64,000 nt of DNA from Tenebrio molitor (lineage: Eukaryota > Arthropoda > Insecta > Coleoptera > Tenebrionidae), in the NCBI RefSeq assembly GCF_963966145.1, contig NC_091047.1:28582001-28646000 (forward strand), given 5' to 3'. Under the pieces are notes generated by a model, which made no database searches, had not been told where the DNA came from, and saw only the letters and a program-made list of their open reading frames with translations. Shown here in pieces: positions 37,631 through 50,370 of the stretch. Both the position numbers and the translations under genes were made by a program. Positions within the stretch are counted from its first letter, which is position 1; each line of letters opens with the position of its first letter.

Positions 37631-38634
37631 TACCATGTATGACTTTTGGACTGATGGTTCCTGAGATACCGATTTTTAAAAGTGAAAACAGGGTGGCAGT
37701 GGATGTCCAATTTAACATCCACACTTCAAAAAAAATACATTGTTCAATAAGAAAATGCCATTCACGTGGCTGAATTTCGATATTTCGATATCATCAAAAT
37801 CATTTTGATGTAAACGCACTCAAACAACAAATTAAAAGAACGTCCACTTTTTAAATAAAAAAAATCTCCTAAAGCGGTACTTAATTTAGAATTCTCAAGA
37901 GGATTTACTGAATAGCCTGCACGGTGTCCCAAACTCAACCCATTAAATTTTTAATGGGGTTATATCAAAAGCAAGGTTAACTTCAATTGGCCAGCTATGA
38001 CTGAACAACTTGAAGGATCAGGGATGAAATGAGGGCAATCCAGCGAGATTGTCCTGAGTTTTTAAAATAACTAGGTAGCTTAGCTTAACTACTGCAGAAC
38101 AATACAGAACAGTTTTTTGTTGTAGGGAGATGTTTTCCTTTGAAATGTGCATTTTGGAGGTTTTTTTTAATTCATTGCTTGATTTTGTTAACATCAAAAT
38201 TATTTTACTTATAGTGAAATATGAAAATTCACTCACGCGAGTATAATTTTCTATTAAAAAAATTTCTTTTTGTAAAAATTTCCATGTAAATTTGGAATTT
38301 CATTATCACCCTGTTTTCACTTTTTAAAATCTATATCACAGGAACCATCGATTCAAAAGTCATACATGACATATTTACGTGCGTAAATCAGAATATCAAT
38401 TCATTCGATTTTTGTTTCTGTTTCTTTTGTTTAGTTTAAAATGTAACTGAAAGGCTTTACAACCGAAATAGTCATTTTCCTATGAGTAGCGCTGTCAGAT
38501 CACTTTTCAGGTATGAGGCGTCAGCCAAGTGCTGCAAAACAGGCCGAATACCTGAAAACTGACAGCGCACGAATATTGAATAACATTTTTCGTGTTCGTT
38601 TAAGCAAAGTCTTAAAAAACATTTATTCATTGTA

Positions 38635-39416
38635 CCGGGTGTCCCATCACTTGTGTCCCGTAGGAAAATGACTTTAAAACTAAATTATATTTATATGAAG
38701 GTATTATAGATGCATAAATACTGTTCACCGCCACAAAAATTGGGTATTACTTTTTTGTTAAAATTAATTACCTAGGTACAGCAAGCAAAAAACTATCACT
38801 TTAAAAATTAAATTTTGTTCGATGCAGTTCAAATTTAGTATACGTTATGAAATAGTTATAGAGAAATAAAATCCGTAATTAGAATTTAATTAAAATGTTT
38901 TGATGTAAAGATATTTGGTTAATTTAATTTGGGTCCTTCTACTTTATAAAAATTTATGGAAGACAAAGTTAAGTTTGTGGGTATTATTTTTGTCCGCAAT
39001 TTATGGTACGAAGACCATTCAAGAGGGTTCCAGCGGTACCTGCCTGTGTAACGGCGTCAAACACACTGCACCCCTCATAAATCTTCGTCTGCAATAAATT
39101 TTCATAAAGTAGAACGGCCCAAATTAATTTATCCAAATATCTTTACATCAAAACATTTTAATTAAATTCTAATCACGGATTTTATTGCTCTACCATTTTT
39201 TCAAAACGTATACTAAATTTGAACTGCATTGAACAAAATTTAATTTTTAAAGTGATAGTTTTTTGCCTGCCGTACCTAGGTAATTAATTTTAACAAAAAA
39301 GTAATACCCAATTTTTGTGGCGGTGAACAGTATTTATGCATCTATAATACCTTCATATAAATATAATTTAGTTTTAAAGTCATTTTCCTACGGGACACAA
39401 GTGATGGGACACCCGG
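38635..39416. mobile_element. Long-TIR element, 782 bp, TA-flanked
   Basis: Arms of about 330 bp, starting CCGGGTGTCCCATCACTTGT, mirror each other with only scattered differences and enclose a loop of about 110 bp (about 38970-39083). TA flanks both ends. The high arm identity suggests a fairly recent insertion. Frames at 38915 and 39317 are by-products. Confidence 0.9.
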
Positions 39417-40860
39417 TACATTTTGAGATTCTCTTTGACAGATGTCAAGTTAGGTATATAACCGGGAAAGTTTTTATATTTAGTTATATACCACTTTCCC
39501 GGTTATATATCCCAAGAAATGAACACGAAAACATTTTTTTTCTTTTGCTTCTTTTCTTTCATTATAATAATCGGACATCTTCTCTTCTGTCGTTAATTTC
39601 TCAATTTGATTTAATATTCTTGAAAAACATTTCTGTTCGTCCACAACCTATTATGTGTTTCATGTCCTATGTGTGACATCAGCACTTCTTTCGTTTCTTC
39701 GCCCCATCTGTCACCGGTGTCAGTTTGGCCTAGTTCGATTTCGTGATCTCAGCAGCCTCATCTTCTCCGATGAGCGCACACCAAAACAGTTACATCTCCA
39801 ATTTCATAGACCATAAACCGTAGAGTATGTTACGGCTGCGTCGGTTGGGCGTTGTTTTTGATTAATTTACATTCCGGTAAGCACAGTAACGACGAGCGGC
39901 ATGTCTGCCGTCAGTCATTCATACACGTAAGAGGTGCAATGTATGGCCTGTAATGAGACAACACCATATGCGATCTCTGACCATATGTTATTCAACCCAC
40001 ATAGAAGATTGAAAACACTTTCAGATTCCTTATAAGGCAGCTCGCCGCGGACTCGCTGACGCCCCTCAACCTTCGCTAAGGACGTTCGGCTTGACGAGAT
40101 GGAATATAAAGGAGGCGAAGGGTCCATGGCGGCAGATAAAGACCAAAGATTCCGAATGGGTTCTGCGACTTGTTAAATCTGATTAAATGTCGCCTGTTGG
40201 GCGACAAAGGCACCCTCAGTCCTTGACGGTGATGCACAGGGTGTCCGGATAGCGCCGGAACTCCAAAATACCACTCCACTCGATCCGATCGAACCACCTG
40301 GTACTGAAACATTTTGGGAATAATTATTCACCACCTACGTCCCGTTAGTCATTTATCAGAGAGTTAAAATACAACTTTTTCCAATCTCTGAATTGGTAAT
40401 TAAGTAAAAATTTCACTTCAACACCTTGACTTTTCGCCCTCTCCAATAAATCGACGTGTCTGGTTATGTAAATAAAAAAATAAATTTGTTGAAGATGTGT
40501 ACATTACGTGTCCGCCATACAAAGGACGCGGTACCAATTAACGGTACCAGCAATTACTTATGTAAATGTGCCCCGAGCATTTTATTGGACGTTGCACTAT
40601 GCGCGATTTTATGCTTCAATTAATTTTATGGTTAGTTTGTTCAGTGGTGAGTTTAAATTCACCAATTAAGCAAACATTTCTCGGCAAAGAAAGGAGGTAA
40701 ACGTATTCCGGTCGGAGGCTACGATAACTTTTTCTTCTTGAATGGTGACAAGAATTTCGTATATGGAGTGATCACTGTGACGGGAGTCACGGTTGTACAA
40801 AGTAATCACAAAATATCTAGGTCGACTGAGCGTTCGTGAATATGTTTCGAAACAAATTTT
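39417..40860. other. GC-richer block with possible exons or promoter
   Basis: This block is less AT-rich than its surroundings. It includes the candidate terminal exon at 40216-40303 (minus) and a plus-strand ATG-to-donor patch at 39901-39926 (MSAVSHSY before GTAAGA). A plus-strand open stretch at 40680-40840 (KKGGKRIPVGGYDNFFFLN) has no ATG. Their strands conflict, so at most some are real. Confidence 0.35.
40216..40303 (-). CDS. Candidate terminal coding exon, product unknown
   Basis: On the minus strand a GTTTCAG acceptor (ending at 40304) is followed by 28 codons (TRWFDRIEWSGILEFRR, ending CITVKD) and TGA at 40216-40218. About 80 percent of the codons end in G or C, far above the flanking DNA, which is the best argument that it is real. 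The frame is entered after one base of a split codon. I found no upstream exon between 40.3 and 44 kb, and I do not recognise the peptide. Confidence 0.33.
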
Positions 40861-41820
40861 ATTCCTTAAGGATAATCTGTAAACTGTGAAGTTGTTTCTG
40901 GGTTAGACAAGTGGAAGACACGGTGTTTGTTGATTTAACTTTGTTATTGATGTCAACGGTTGCAGCGGAGGATATAAATAAAGATTATTCGAGGACTTTC
41001 TATAATAATGAAGAAACTTGACGGTTCAGACAGGATGTCCTTTTATGGCTATTGTTTTCATAACTTTATTTCATCTGGTTTGACACGCAATTATGGCGTC
41101 AAAGATTTGAGATCTTTACAGTTTTATTCTTAATTAAGCTGTCGTATACAAAGTGTTTTATATAACTGACAACTTCACTGTGTGTTTTGCAACCGTAACA
41201 AAAAGTAAATCACTCATTTTGGTACTTTATTAATTTTCATTTCTCGTGCTTGTGCAGGAAAACGACCGTTGAAAGTGTATTACTTTGAGATACTCCACAA
41301 AAAGAGATTCCACAGAATAAATTAAGATAGTTTAAAAGAAAAAAGTATTAGGTATGAAATTTTTTTGGATGGGTTGTTCAAGATAAGTTTATGTTCGGAG
41401 CTTGTCTCCCTATTTCGATCTAGCGAGGATAGAAAGAAGAAATTTTGGTTGTCATTAAAAGTTTGTGCACGTATCTCTTTCTCTTTCCGGTATGGGCAGA
41501 ACGAGACGAGATCGAAAAATTATAAATGAACCTTGGAAACAAAAATTGGAACAGTGAAGTATGAAAAAAGAACAAAGGAAAATACATACATATATGTATA
41601 ACAATCGAAATGAGTATGATAGAAGAGCAAAACACATTTGGCGAAAAAATTATGAAATGGGGTCGGAAATGTGTAAAGATAAACAAAAAATAATTTCTAG
41701 AGAAAATTAAAAAAGCGCAGAAGAAAAGAAACCAACAAGGACCACGTTGGTGTTCTGCTTGTTCTTCGGAGAAGTTTTTTGTTTTAAAATGAGTTAATCA
41801 TTTGTATGAAATGTAATAGA

Positions 41821-41960
41821 TATTTATGCATTAAGGGAGATATGAACATGATTTTTCCCTGAGGTTGACGTGGTTATTATCCGAGGGCCTTTGGCCCGAG
41901 CAATTATAAGTCAACCGAGGGGAAAAACATGAATATCTCCCGTGGTGCATACAATATTTT
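41821..41960. repeat. Foldback, diverged TTATTTATGCA family
   Basis: TATTTATGCATTAAGGGAGA faces TCTCCCGTGGTGCATACAATA. The centre contains GAGGGCCTTTGGCCCGAG. Confidence 0.55.
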
Positions 41961-42795
41961 ATTTTTTAGTCTCTGTACTTAAAAGTTAAAATTTTATTAA
42001 AAATATTTAGCAGGGAAGATTGCGTGAATATGTGGTTGCTATAGTTTCGTTCCCATGAGTTTGTTGTCAACAATGTGCAGGTCGAAAAAATTTGACAAAT
42101 CCCAAGGGAGATATGAGTTGTTTTTCACAATCTGTATCAATATCGTGTTACTAAAAAATAATGTAATGAACACTTTGTTCTTTCTGTTGATTTTGTCACT
42201 AAAAAATTTGTCATAGGCCAAACCTAAATTGAGTTCCACTTTCATTTACGTTATAATAATATAAAACTCTCTGATGGAAATCGTCTCTAGACAAAAGTTC
42301 TGATAGAGTGTTATTATAAGTTTTCTGTTATTCCTTTATGGAAGTACCTATTTGTCAAATTTCTGATTTTGATATTGTCGTACTCAATTGTTTCTTTTTT
42401 TCTAAATTCTTTTCTTACTGATCTATGAATTATTTTCTGATTGCAGTAGGTAATCGATATTAGTTTTTGGATTTTTCGTGATGAAAAAAAAGTACCTAAC
42501 CGTAATTGCATACAGGAAAGATAAATAAGAAAGACAAAATAAATGTTTGCCGGAAGGCGATAAACCGGGATCGAGACTAGGCAAATAAAAACAGTAAAGA
42601 ATTAAATGAAACTGAAGGAAATGAAGGTCAAGTTGATGTCCTGTTTTTTGTTTATTTTTCATTTTTTAACATAAGATTAATGTCATTTTTCTTAATATGT
42701 ACCCAATGTCAATTTTAAAAAAGATTTCTTAATTTAAAACAAATGTTCTGTTAATACTGAAATGTTCTGAACTACTCTGCTTAAAAGTAAGTATA

Positions 42796-42925
42796 ACGCT
42801 GTGCCAAAATCAAAAAACCATTGTGGTGCAAATGACTCATCTGTCACTGTGATAAGTAATAGGAAATGTCATGAAAAATGTGTGTTATTTGCACCACAAT
42901 GGTTATTTAATTTTGGCACAGCGTT
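42796..42925. mobile_element. MITE, TGTGGTGCAAAT family, about 130 bp
   Basis: Arms of about 44 bp starting ACGCTGTGCCAAAAT and containing CATTGTGGTGCAAAT. It shares this block with 35260 but has different outer ends. Confidence 0.75.
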
Positions 42926-44240
42926 TGTGCTTAAAAAAACATAATTAATCTAATCAGATTTAAAATGTATAAATTTTTCTAATGAAATGGTTTAGAGATG
43001 ATATACAATAATCTACCAAGGAAAGATTGCTACTCAGTGGTCCGATTTGCAAGAAACCGCAGGTACAGATGGAAACCTTAGATAAAGTCTAGATAAGATA
43101 CAGAATATTAACTGCTTACGTACCTATGTACTATACTTACAGCACAAACAAGAAAGAGTAAAATCTTCAAGAATTTTTCCTTTGATTTAAGTATAATTTA
43201 ATTTTGTGATATTTGTAATCAATAGGTAATTTTTCATTCAATGCATGGTGCATAAGTACCTAAGCTATGTTTTGAGCACATTATCAACTTCTTTGATTTT
43301 TGTCAAAGTGTATTAATTTTATCCTGTAAAAGTGATTATTTTTAAAGTGATTTGTACGTCTACATTTCATGCTACATAATCCACTTTATCTAGGTATTAT
43401 CTAAGGCTTCTGCATATACCTACATTTTATTGCAAATATTATTTCCCCGTCGAAACGTTTCCTGGCAAAAATTAATCTAGAATTTTAGAAATAAAGTAGG
43501 TACCTTAGTATTTTTGTTCTTTTCAAATGGAAACTGTTATTTACCAAAGAATATGGCAGTGTGTATGTTTATACAATATGGTCAACAATAAAAGAGATAA
43601 GAGGCGGCTGTGGAAAACAAAATTTCTGTAAACATATGGCGTAACAATAAACTATCAATTTTGATATTTACCTGAAATTTATTTAAACAGTGATTTTCAT
43701 TCGACAAGACAAAATACTTATGGCAGAAAGCTATTTTCGAAAAGGGAACGAAGAGAATAGTGACTGGGTTTGCCATATTTTTTGGAGTTTGAACAAAACC
43801 TCTTTCATCGTAGCTGTTAGTATAACTGAAGCTACGTCGTAGGTTTTCAGAAGTTTTGTTTTCCATAACCGCTCGTTATGTCTATTTTTATTGATCACAT
43901 TATAGAATATATTAAAAAACAAATGAAAGGACCATTGACCATGAAGAACAAAATTCACACACACTTCTTCACTTTCCTTCACTTTGCTTGCTGTCACAAT
44001 TTAATCCCATCTAACATTATTTTAGTAATTTCTTTAATTTTGTAACGACTTTCACAATGACTTTGCATACGGTCAAATTGATGAAAATAAAATGTAGCAG
44101 ATAACAGTTCTTATAATATAAGAGTAACCGAAAAGTTAGTTCTCTTCAACAAGACACGGTAGAACAATTGAGGTGAAGAAAATGAATTATTTGAAGTTAT
44201 ACATTTACTGTACGAGTGTAACAAATTGATAAAATAGTAG
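42926..44240. other. Intergenic, AT-rich
   Basis: Nothing recognised. Overlapping minus-strand frames at 43582-43997 lack coding character. Confidence 0.5.
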
Positions 44241-44371
44241 TTTATCTAACGAGTTCGTTTGTAAATTGGCTTTTTTTGGCATGAGTGAGCCAGTTCTCGT
44301 TTCACTCGCGTTTTAAAGGCCCACGAGTGCCAAAAAAAGGCCAATTTACACAAGAACGAGTTGAATAAAAC
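44241..44371. repeat. Foldback repeat, about 130 bp
   Basis: TAACGAGTTCGTTTGTAAAT..GGC faces GGCCAATTTACACAAGAACG..AGTTGAAT. It resembles the TTATTTATGCAAC group in carrying an ACGAGTT end. Confidence 0.6.
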
Positions 44372-45355
44372 ATTTTTTTGTTCAACGAGCCCCGTAAAGG
44401 CTCTAAATTGCTTTAAAATTAGCTTGTCGTTTCGTTTTGACAAGTTGTCAAATTTATCAAAATCCGTTCACACAAGAGAACAAAAAAGTGTTTTTTCTTA
44501 TTATCATTGAAATGGATTTTTGCTTGATTTAAAATAATTAATACAAAAAAGGACACTCACAGATTCTTTATGTTCTCCGCGTGAAACATCCCCATACAGT
44601 TAGGCAATTGTATTCGTATGAGTCAATCTATGATTCGACGTCGGATTACCGTGGACTCCCAAATTTTCTTTATCAGGCGGTATTATTGATCCATAGTTTT
44701 TTAACGTTCTTGGTAAATTTATCCGTGATTCTTTTAAGGAGTTTTCCATTACAAAGAATCACCAATTTAGAACTTTTTCTTTTGATATTAACTTCCTGTT
44801 TGATTTTTTTACAGTTTATATCGTCCACAAGATTTTAATTTTTTATGAAAATATTGATTAATAATAATCAATTATTTTTGAACAGCAGGACAAAAATATA
44901 ACTACTTAGGTACATCCTTTAGGTATAGGTATGTAACTTCTTCATTTGAGTGTTGGCAACCAGTGTGTGAACGAAACGAAGAAAAAGAGGGATGAAGATA
45001 CAGGGGTGGAAGTAGAAAAGTAGAAAGGCCCAAGACGATAAATAAAAAACATGACCGAAATTAATTTTAAGACCGAGCGCCCATAAATTAGAATTGCGTG
45101 ATGCAGGCATAGAAATAAAGAGAGAAAGAGAAAGAAAATAAATGTTACTTGGAAAAGAGTCAAACGAGGTGTAGATGTATTACCACTAAAAAACAATGGA
45201 ACCTTTATTGAGAAAATGTAAATAGGAGTAAGAAATAGAAAGATATCTACTTAATGTAAAGAAAGAGGTGAAAATGTTTTCGTTTTATTTGCTGGATTTC
45301 CTGACGGAAGTCGTTGTTTGTCAAACAACCGTCGTTTTCCGTATTACGAGTACTT

Positions 45356-45500
45356 TACTACCATCTGTTCGGGGATTCATTTTATTTTGGTCGGATTTTG
45401 CAGATATCCATCGAACTCTAAAAATATAAAATATGTCGTGTTCTGAAATTGTATTTAGATCGTCAGTCTAAAATTGTGGTGACAAATCCCCGAATAGTAG
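45356..45500. repeat. Possible short TIR element
   Basis: TACTACCATCTGTTCGGGG faces CCCCGAATAGTA about 125 bp away. Arms are short, so this is tentative. Confidence 0.4.
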
Positions 45501-47120
45501 GTACATACAAGGGCGGTGACCTACCCCTGTGACTCACCCAGTTAAACTCGTAAGCCTTCGATCCAGGTAGAAGTTTACTAGAAATTTACTACAATACTCT
45601 CCAACAACAATGGGAGAGCCAGATGATAGCAAATCTTAGACAATATTTCAGGTATTTCAAGCCTTCAACTGCAGAGGGTGTCAGTTTCCCTCCAATAAGA
45701 TTTTATGCCATTTTGAGTTTGAGTAGTGTAGAAAGTTTGTAAATTAAGCTCTGCCAAATAAGTAATGTGTAATATAGGTATATTTCCCATAATTATTTTA
45801 GTTGATGGAAAATTATTTTTTTATAATGCATTTAACAACTAATTTCGATTATTGTTATCACTTCATTAAGGCTATCTCTTCAAATTAATTTTAAAACGGT
45901 GCCTCCAACCTAATAAGTAAAAATGAATAGATCGTTTTGTTATGGTGCATTATTAGCCGGCTATCACGCATGGCGGGTTTTATTGAGCAAAGATCTCTGA
46001 TAAGAAGCGCTAATGTAAATTTGTTCGAAAATTTTCTAACACAATGTGGGCCGATAACTCCATTATTTGTAATCGTGTGGGTGTTGTCCACAATGTTTGC
46101 TTATCGCATTCGTGGCAGGTTAATTTGTTTCAAAGAATCTGCAGGAATTCAGACAGATTCAGCCGTCCCTTACGGGAAAACATCAGTTTTGTTCTGGTCG
46201 ATCAAACACTTTCTTAACCAATATAGTCATTTTATTTTTGTAAAATTTTTTACAAATAAAAAAATAAACAACGTTTTTCCAACAAAACAACTGGTGAAGT
46301 TCGTATAATTTGGGACAATTATTGCTCACTTCAAAAGTACGACGTCCATCAAGGGTAAACAATATTAGGATAAATCTAAAAATAATTGTTCAATAGTAAC
46401 CTCGATAAACAAAGTTGCATTGCTAGGCATGCAACCGAGAGAAACAACTAATTGCATGACATCATAGGACCTTAGGTTTTTTCTTTCGGTTGCACACATT
46501 CCCCCAAGTATCTTAACATCTAAACAATCTTTGTGATTACAAAGTATAAAAAATATCAAATGTTATTGTACCTACTCTACAACAGTATAACAAAAAAATA
46601 ACAATAAATTGCACGTAAAAATAAGAGGATATAGATATTTTTATAAAATATTTTGTTACAACAGTGGAATGATGCAGATTTGAAATGTGACTCATCAAAC
46701 TTCTACTCTCATTGTTTATGTTTTATATTATGCTAATTATCACGCATTTTAGCACAGAAACAAAAATAAACCGAACCAAATATGGTAGACAAAAAAATTA
46801 TGTATTTAGATTATGAAAACAGACCGAGTGACTCTCGAAGCCACAAAAATTAAACATTGAGGAGTACAACTACACAAATTATTTAAAAACATTTAGGAAT
46901 TTATTAACGTTTAAGTTTCGGCAGAAATGGCTAATTTTTAGAAGAGGTGTGAAATTGCTTGAAAAACTCGGTAGGTACTAGTGTTTTTTGACACTGCAAT
47001 TTTTGGCCGGTCGGTTGTTTGACGTTTTGACAAATTCCAAACAATCTGAATAATCATAATAAACATCGTAGATTACACAAGAAGTACAAATTTCTCCCAC
47101 ACCATGTTTCAATATTTGTA
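45501..47120. other. Intergenic
   Basis: A 123-codon plus-strand frame at 45937-46308 has no recognisable domain and AT-rich codons. It is left as unsupported. Confidence 0.45.
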
Positions 47121-47345
47121 CAGTGGCAGCCATTAATTTGGAAACACCAAGATTTTTCTATTGTAAATTGTTTGTCACTTTGACAATGTTATTGACATAT
47201 CAATTTCGGCTGCGACAGTCTGTTGAATGCGCTCAACAATGACATGGGTGACATGACTTCATGACATAACGCTTACACTATCAAATATTAGAAATATCCA
47301 GTAAACTATATTACGCCGGTGTTTCCAAATTAATGGCCGCCACTG
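47121..47345. mobile_element. MITE, TA-flanked, 225 bp
   Basis: TIRs of about 30 bp start CAGTGGCAGCCATTAATTTG, with one or two differences, and have TA on both sides. Confidence 0.85.
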
Positions 47346-47856
47346 TACCTAAGTATGTAAAATCTATTTGGAAGTATTTGTTAACCACGCCCTCTAGCAT
47401 CTAAGATTGTCAACATTTTCGTAAAACATCCTGTTCAATAATAAATTTAATATTTTAATCGAATTCAGTCATGATTTAAATAGATTTAAAATGTCCTAAT
47501 AAAATTATTCTTAAAATTAATCTATCGCGTAGGCAAAACTGCAAAGTCAAAAACATGATAACTGGATAACAAGTAACGATGCTACATTTAGCCCTAAATC
47601 TTTGAAATGCCCAACATTAAGATGCATTAATGAAATATCGCAAAAAATCAGCTTAGTAACTTGGTTTTTGAAAAAATTGCGATATAAAACCCAAAAAGTT
47701 TATGTAACTAAAAAATTAAGCCCACAGTATATAAAAACTACTTGGTTAAGCATATTTTTGTTGTTTAACATTGTTCCACACCTTTCATCTTTTACTTTTT
47801 TTGTTTTTTTGTTATAATTATAGAATAATTGTCAAAAGTAGGCCCAAGAAAGAATA

Positions 47857-47938
47857 GAGTGTCAAAATTAAAATTAAGTAAATGATCACAATGTGCACAG
47901 TTGTACAACGAAGCCAAATTGTTAATTTTGACACCCTC
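47857..47938. mobile_element. Tiny MITE, about 82 bp
   Basis: GAGTGTCAAAATTAA faces TTAATTTTGACACCCTC between TA dinucleotides. Confidence 0.6.
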
Positions 47939-48180
47939 TATCACTGAAAAATTTACGAGCTGTCGAAGATGTCAGATTGAGCGTAAATGAATAAAACAAA
48001 TTAATGAAGAAATAGGTAACTTCGTTGTTTCGCAAGTCTAATTGTTTCCACAACGACTTTTCTTTTTAGATTAGAACAAAACGATATTTCTTAGGACGAC
48101 AAAACTGAACACACCCCAAAACTGTCAACACGAAAGCTGTCACGATTGTCAAATTTATCATAGGCGGCATCTATTATACC

Positions 48181-48234
48181 CACGGCCTCCTAGATTCATA
48201 AGAGACTCGTCTTTTATGAATCTAGGAGGCCGTG
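48181..48234. repeat. Perfect 21-bp-arm hairpin beyond the OSGIN stop
   Basis: CACGGCCTCCTAGATTCATA is mirrored by TATGAATCTAGGAGGCCGTG around a 12-nt loop. Its GC-rich arms are unlike the surroundings. It lies about 180 nt past the OSGIN stop. Confidence 0.75.
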
Positions 48235-48412
48235 ATTATACCTCTTCGATCTGTCATTTTCGTCAGCTCGATCAATTTTTGTGTAAAATAATATATAAAA
48301 TCCATAAAATATCGCTTGAATTACACGTGAACTCAAGAAGTTTAACAGTACGACTTAAAATTACGTAGTTTTAACACCCAGTGCAAAGTGCGAAATAAAA
48401 AACACTTCACAT

Positions 48413-48826
48413 CTATGCAAAACAAGAAACAGAATTGCTGTTCTTCCTGTACAGCTCTGAAACAACAGCCAAAGCACCACCTGGTATGAATCTAACAAAA
48501 TTATCTCCGGCCAGAGGCCCGACAGCGAACAAATTGTCGAATCCGTCAACGGCATGTGTCAATCTGTCTATGTTCAAAGTGTTGGTCTTGCAGTCTATCG
48601 GCACGTTCTTCTTGACCCCCAGGTCAAAGTCTTGCGGTAGGAATTTCAAATCCGGTCTGGATCCGATCAAGACGGCAACGAACGAGACCCGGACCTTTTG
48701 GACGTCTCCGGATTTGGATGTCAGAATGACGGAACGCGACGTTTCGTCGACGTCGGAGACATTATACTCAGGGTAGGCGGTGTAAAAGGGGTAAGTAGAT
48801 CCTCCGTCTTTCATCATTTGGTGTAC
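48413..48826 (-). CDS. OSGIN: OSGIN-like flavoprotein, exon 4 (residues 456-592 and stop)
   Basis: The exon starts after a TTATTAG acceptor with VHQMMKDGG, which continues MYPEYHK from exon 3 in frame across a 53-bp intron. It carries the C-terminal family block: YPFYTAYPEYNV, a beta-rich SVILTSKSGDVQ segment, LIGSRPDLKFLP, then DNLFAVGPLAGDNFVRFIPGGALA, typical of the FAD-contacting end of these enzymes. The stop is TAG at 48413-48415. No AATAAA was found close downstream. A near-perfect hairpin at 48181-48234 lies about 180 nt beyond the stop and may fall in the 3' UTR. Confidence 0.94.
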   Translation of the reverse strand, partial: VHQMMKDGGSTYPFYTAYPEYNVSDVDETSRSVILTSKSGDVQKVRVSFVAVLIGSRPDLKFLPQDFDLGVKKNVPIDCKTNTLNIDRLTHAVDGFDNLFAVGPLAGDNFVRFIPGGALAVVSELYRKNSNSVSCFA

Positions 48827-48879
48827 CTAATAAAACAACAATTGAGAAATGTATGTAAACCATTGTTATCGTTACTTAC
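48827..48879 (-). other. OSGIN intron 3, 53 bp
   Basis: A very short phase-0 intron with a GTAAGT donor and a TTATTAG acceptor. Reading through it meets an early stop, and its removal joins EYHK to VHQMM, as in the family. Confidence 0.9.
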
Positions 48880-49917
48880 TTTGTGATACTCCGGGTACAT
48901 GTTTTCGGGCAGTTGCCTGTTCAGATCTGCCGCCTTGTTCCTGAAAACGTGCAACACCGGAACATTGCGGCCCCTGGTAGCGACGACGGCGTCAGCGGCG
49001 CTCAGTCCGGCCCCCACGATAAGCACCGGATCGATCTCTTCGTCTCCGCTGCTCTGGATGTAGCGGTCGAGGTTGTACTCGAGACTCCTCAGGTCGTGGA
49101 AGAGCCACGCCGGGTCCTTCTTGCCTTTAGAAAAATCCAGTCTATTGGGCAGGTCGCTGGCCCCGTTGGCCAAAACTAGGTATTTACAGTGGTACGTGGT
49201 GGTCTCCCCGGACTCGACGTTCCGGGTCTCCACGGACCAGCTGCTCCGCTGGTCGGGATCACAGATTGGACTGATTCTAAAAGGCACGCGCGATGCATTC
49301 TTCGAGTCAAAATTACGCGAGTTCCTCACGTTGAAATTATCACTACGGAAACTATCACAAGAATTTGTTGAATCACAGCTTAAGCTAACGGATCGGTCCC
49401 TCTCCCGCCTAGACAGGAGCTTGGCCTGAGTATTCACCTCCCGGATTTTTCTGTCTGGGCTTAGGCCCTGACAAAGCGCGTCCCTCGGTCGTTTGCAACA
49501 CCGACTCGGTTTTAGCTTCCTGTGGCCTCTGGAAAGGAGGTAGTTGAAAGCGTCGGAGATTAGGCAAGATTTGGGTGTCGGGACGATCTCCATCTGTTCG
49601 ATGGTCACCTTTGTTTCGGCACTCAGTCTTTCTGCGACCTCCCTCTCGCGGAAGTCTCGCTTGGTTCCGTTGAGCGGCGCCACGTGCGACACCACGGCGT
49701 TGTTGACGAAGTATTTCGACAGGTTCATCTCTTGAACGTACTGGACGTAGTAGTTGGCCACGTTGCAAGCGAAGGCTCTCTTTTCGCCAGAGTCTCGTGG
49801 GTGGAAGGGGAGCCCAGGCAAGGACATCCAAGTCCCCAGAGACAATGTCAGGATGTAAGGGTCCATCTTGTGCCAGGAGCCGCCAGGCGGACCCTTCCCT
49901 AAAACCACGTGGTCGAT
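48880..49917 (-). CDS. OSGIN: OSGIN-like flavoprotein, exon 3 (residues 110-455)
   Basis: This exon forms the core of the protein. It starts after TTTTGCAG with IDHVVLGKGPPGGSWH, the conserved OSGIN block, and then SLGTWMSLPGLPF. A second nucleotide-binding motif, VLIVGAGLSAAD, near residues 407-418 is the expected NADPH site of the flavin monooxygenase-like fold, followed by HVFR and MYPEYHK. YLVLANGASDLPNRLDF is the usual strand before that domain. Residues of about 240-330 form an Arg/Ser/Asn/Asp-rich low-complexity insert with no visible fold, which explains why the protein is longer than typical vertebrate OSGINs. The exon ends CACAAA|GTAAGT. OSGIN proteins are stress- and growth-linked; their chemistry is not well settled. 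Confidence 0.95.
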
Positions 49918-50370
49918 CTGCAAAATGGACAAACAATTGTCTTTAATAACAATATATTTTTTTACTATTACATATGTACATCTTGAGTTTGGTACCGTAG
50001 AACGATCGACTTAGATTCATCCATACAGTTTTTAAATAATTACAAGAAATGCTTAAAGCTTCAAAATAACACTTTGGATATCAGTATCGTTTTCTGTTTT
50101 GAAACACACAGTCACAACCATCCAGAAAAAACTAATTAAGCCGTTTATGTACTTGACACGAAAAACAAAACAACATTTCGATAAATATTTTGTCTAATTG
50201 AGTAACAGTCTAACGACAGATGTAAGCCACCTTAAGCCCCCTTTAGTTTAACAATCATACACGTAAGAAACAATTTACAAGCCCAATTTTGAGTTACAAC
50301 GGCCAATTGGGCTTACACAGTTTTTAAATTACATTATACTTCTCTTAATTAATTTTTAAATGCTTTAATA

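Noticed and set aside
45937..46308. 123-codon plus-strand frame
   Set aside because: No domain, AT-driven codons and no splice context.
48883..49902. Several plus-strand and alternate minus frames over OSGIN exon 3
   Set aside because: Shadows of the real exon. Only the frame with the OSGIN motifs was kept.
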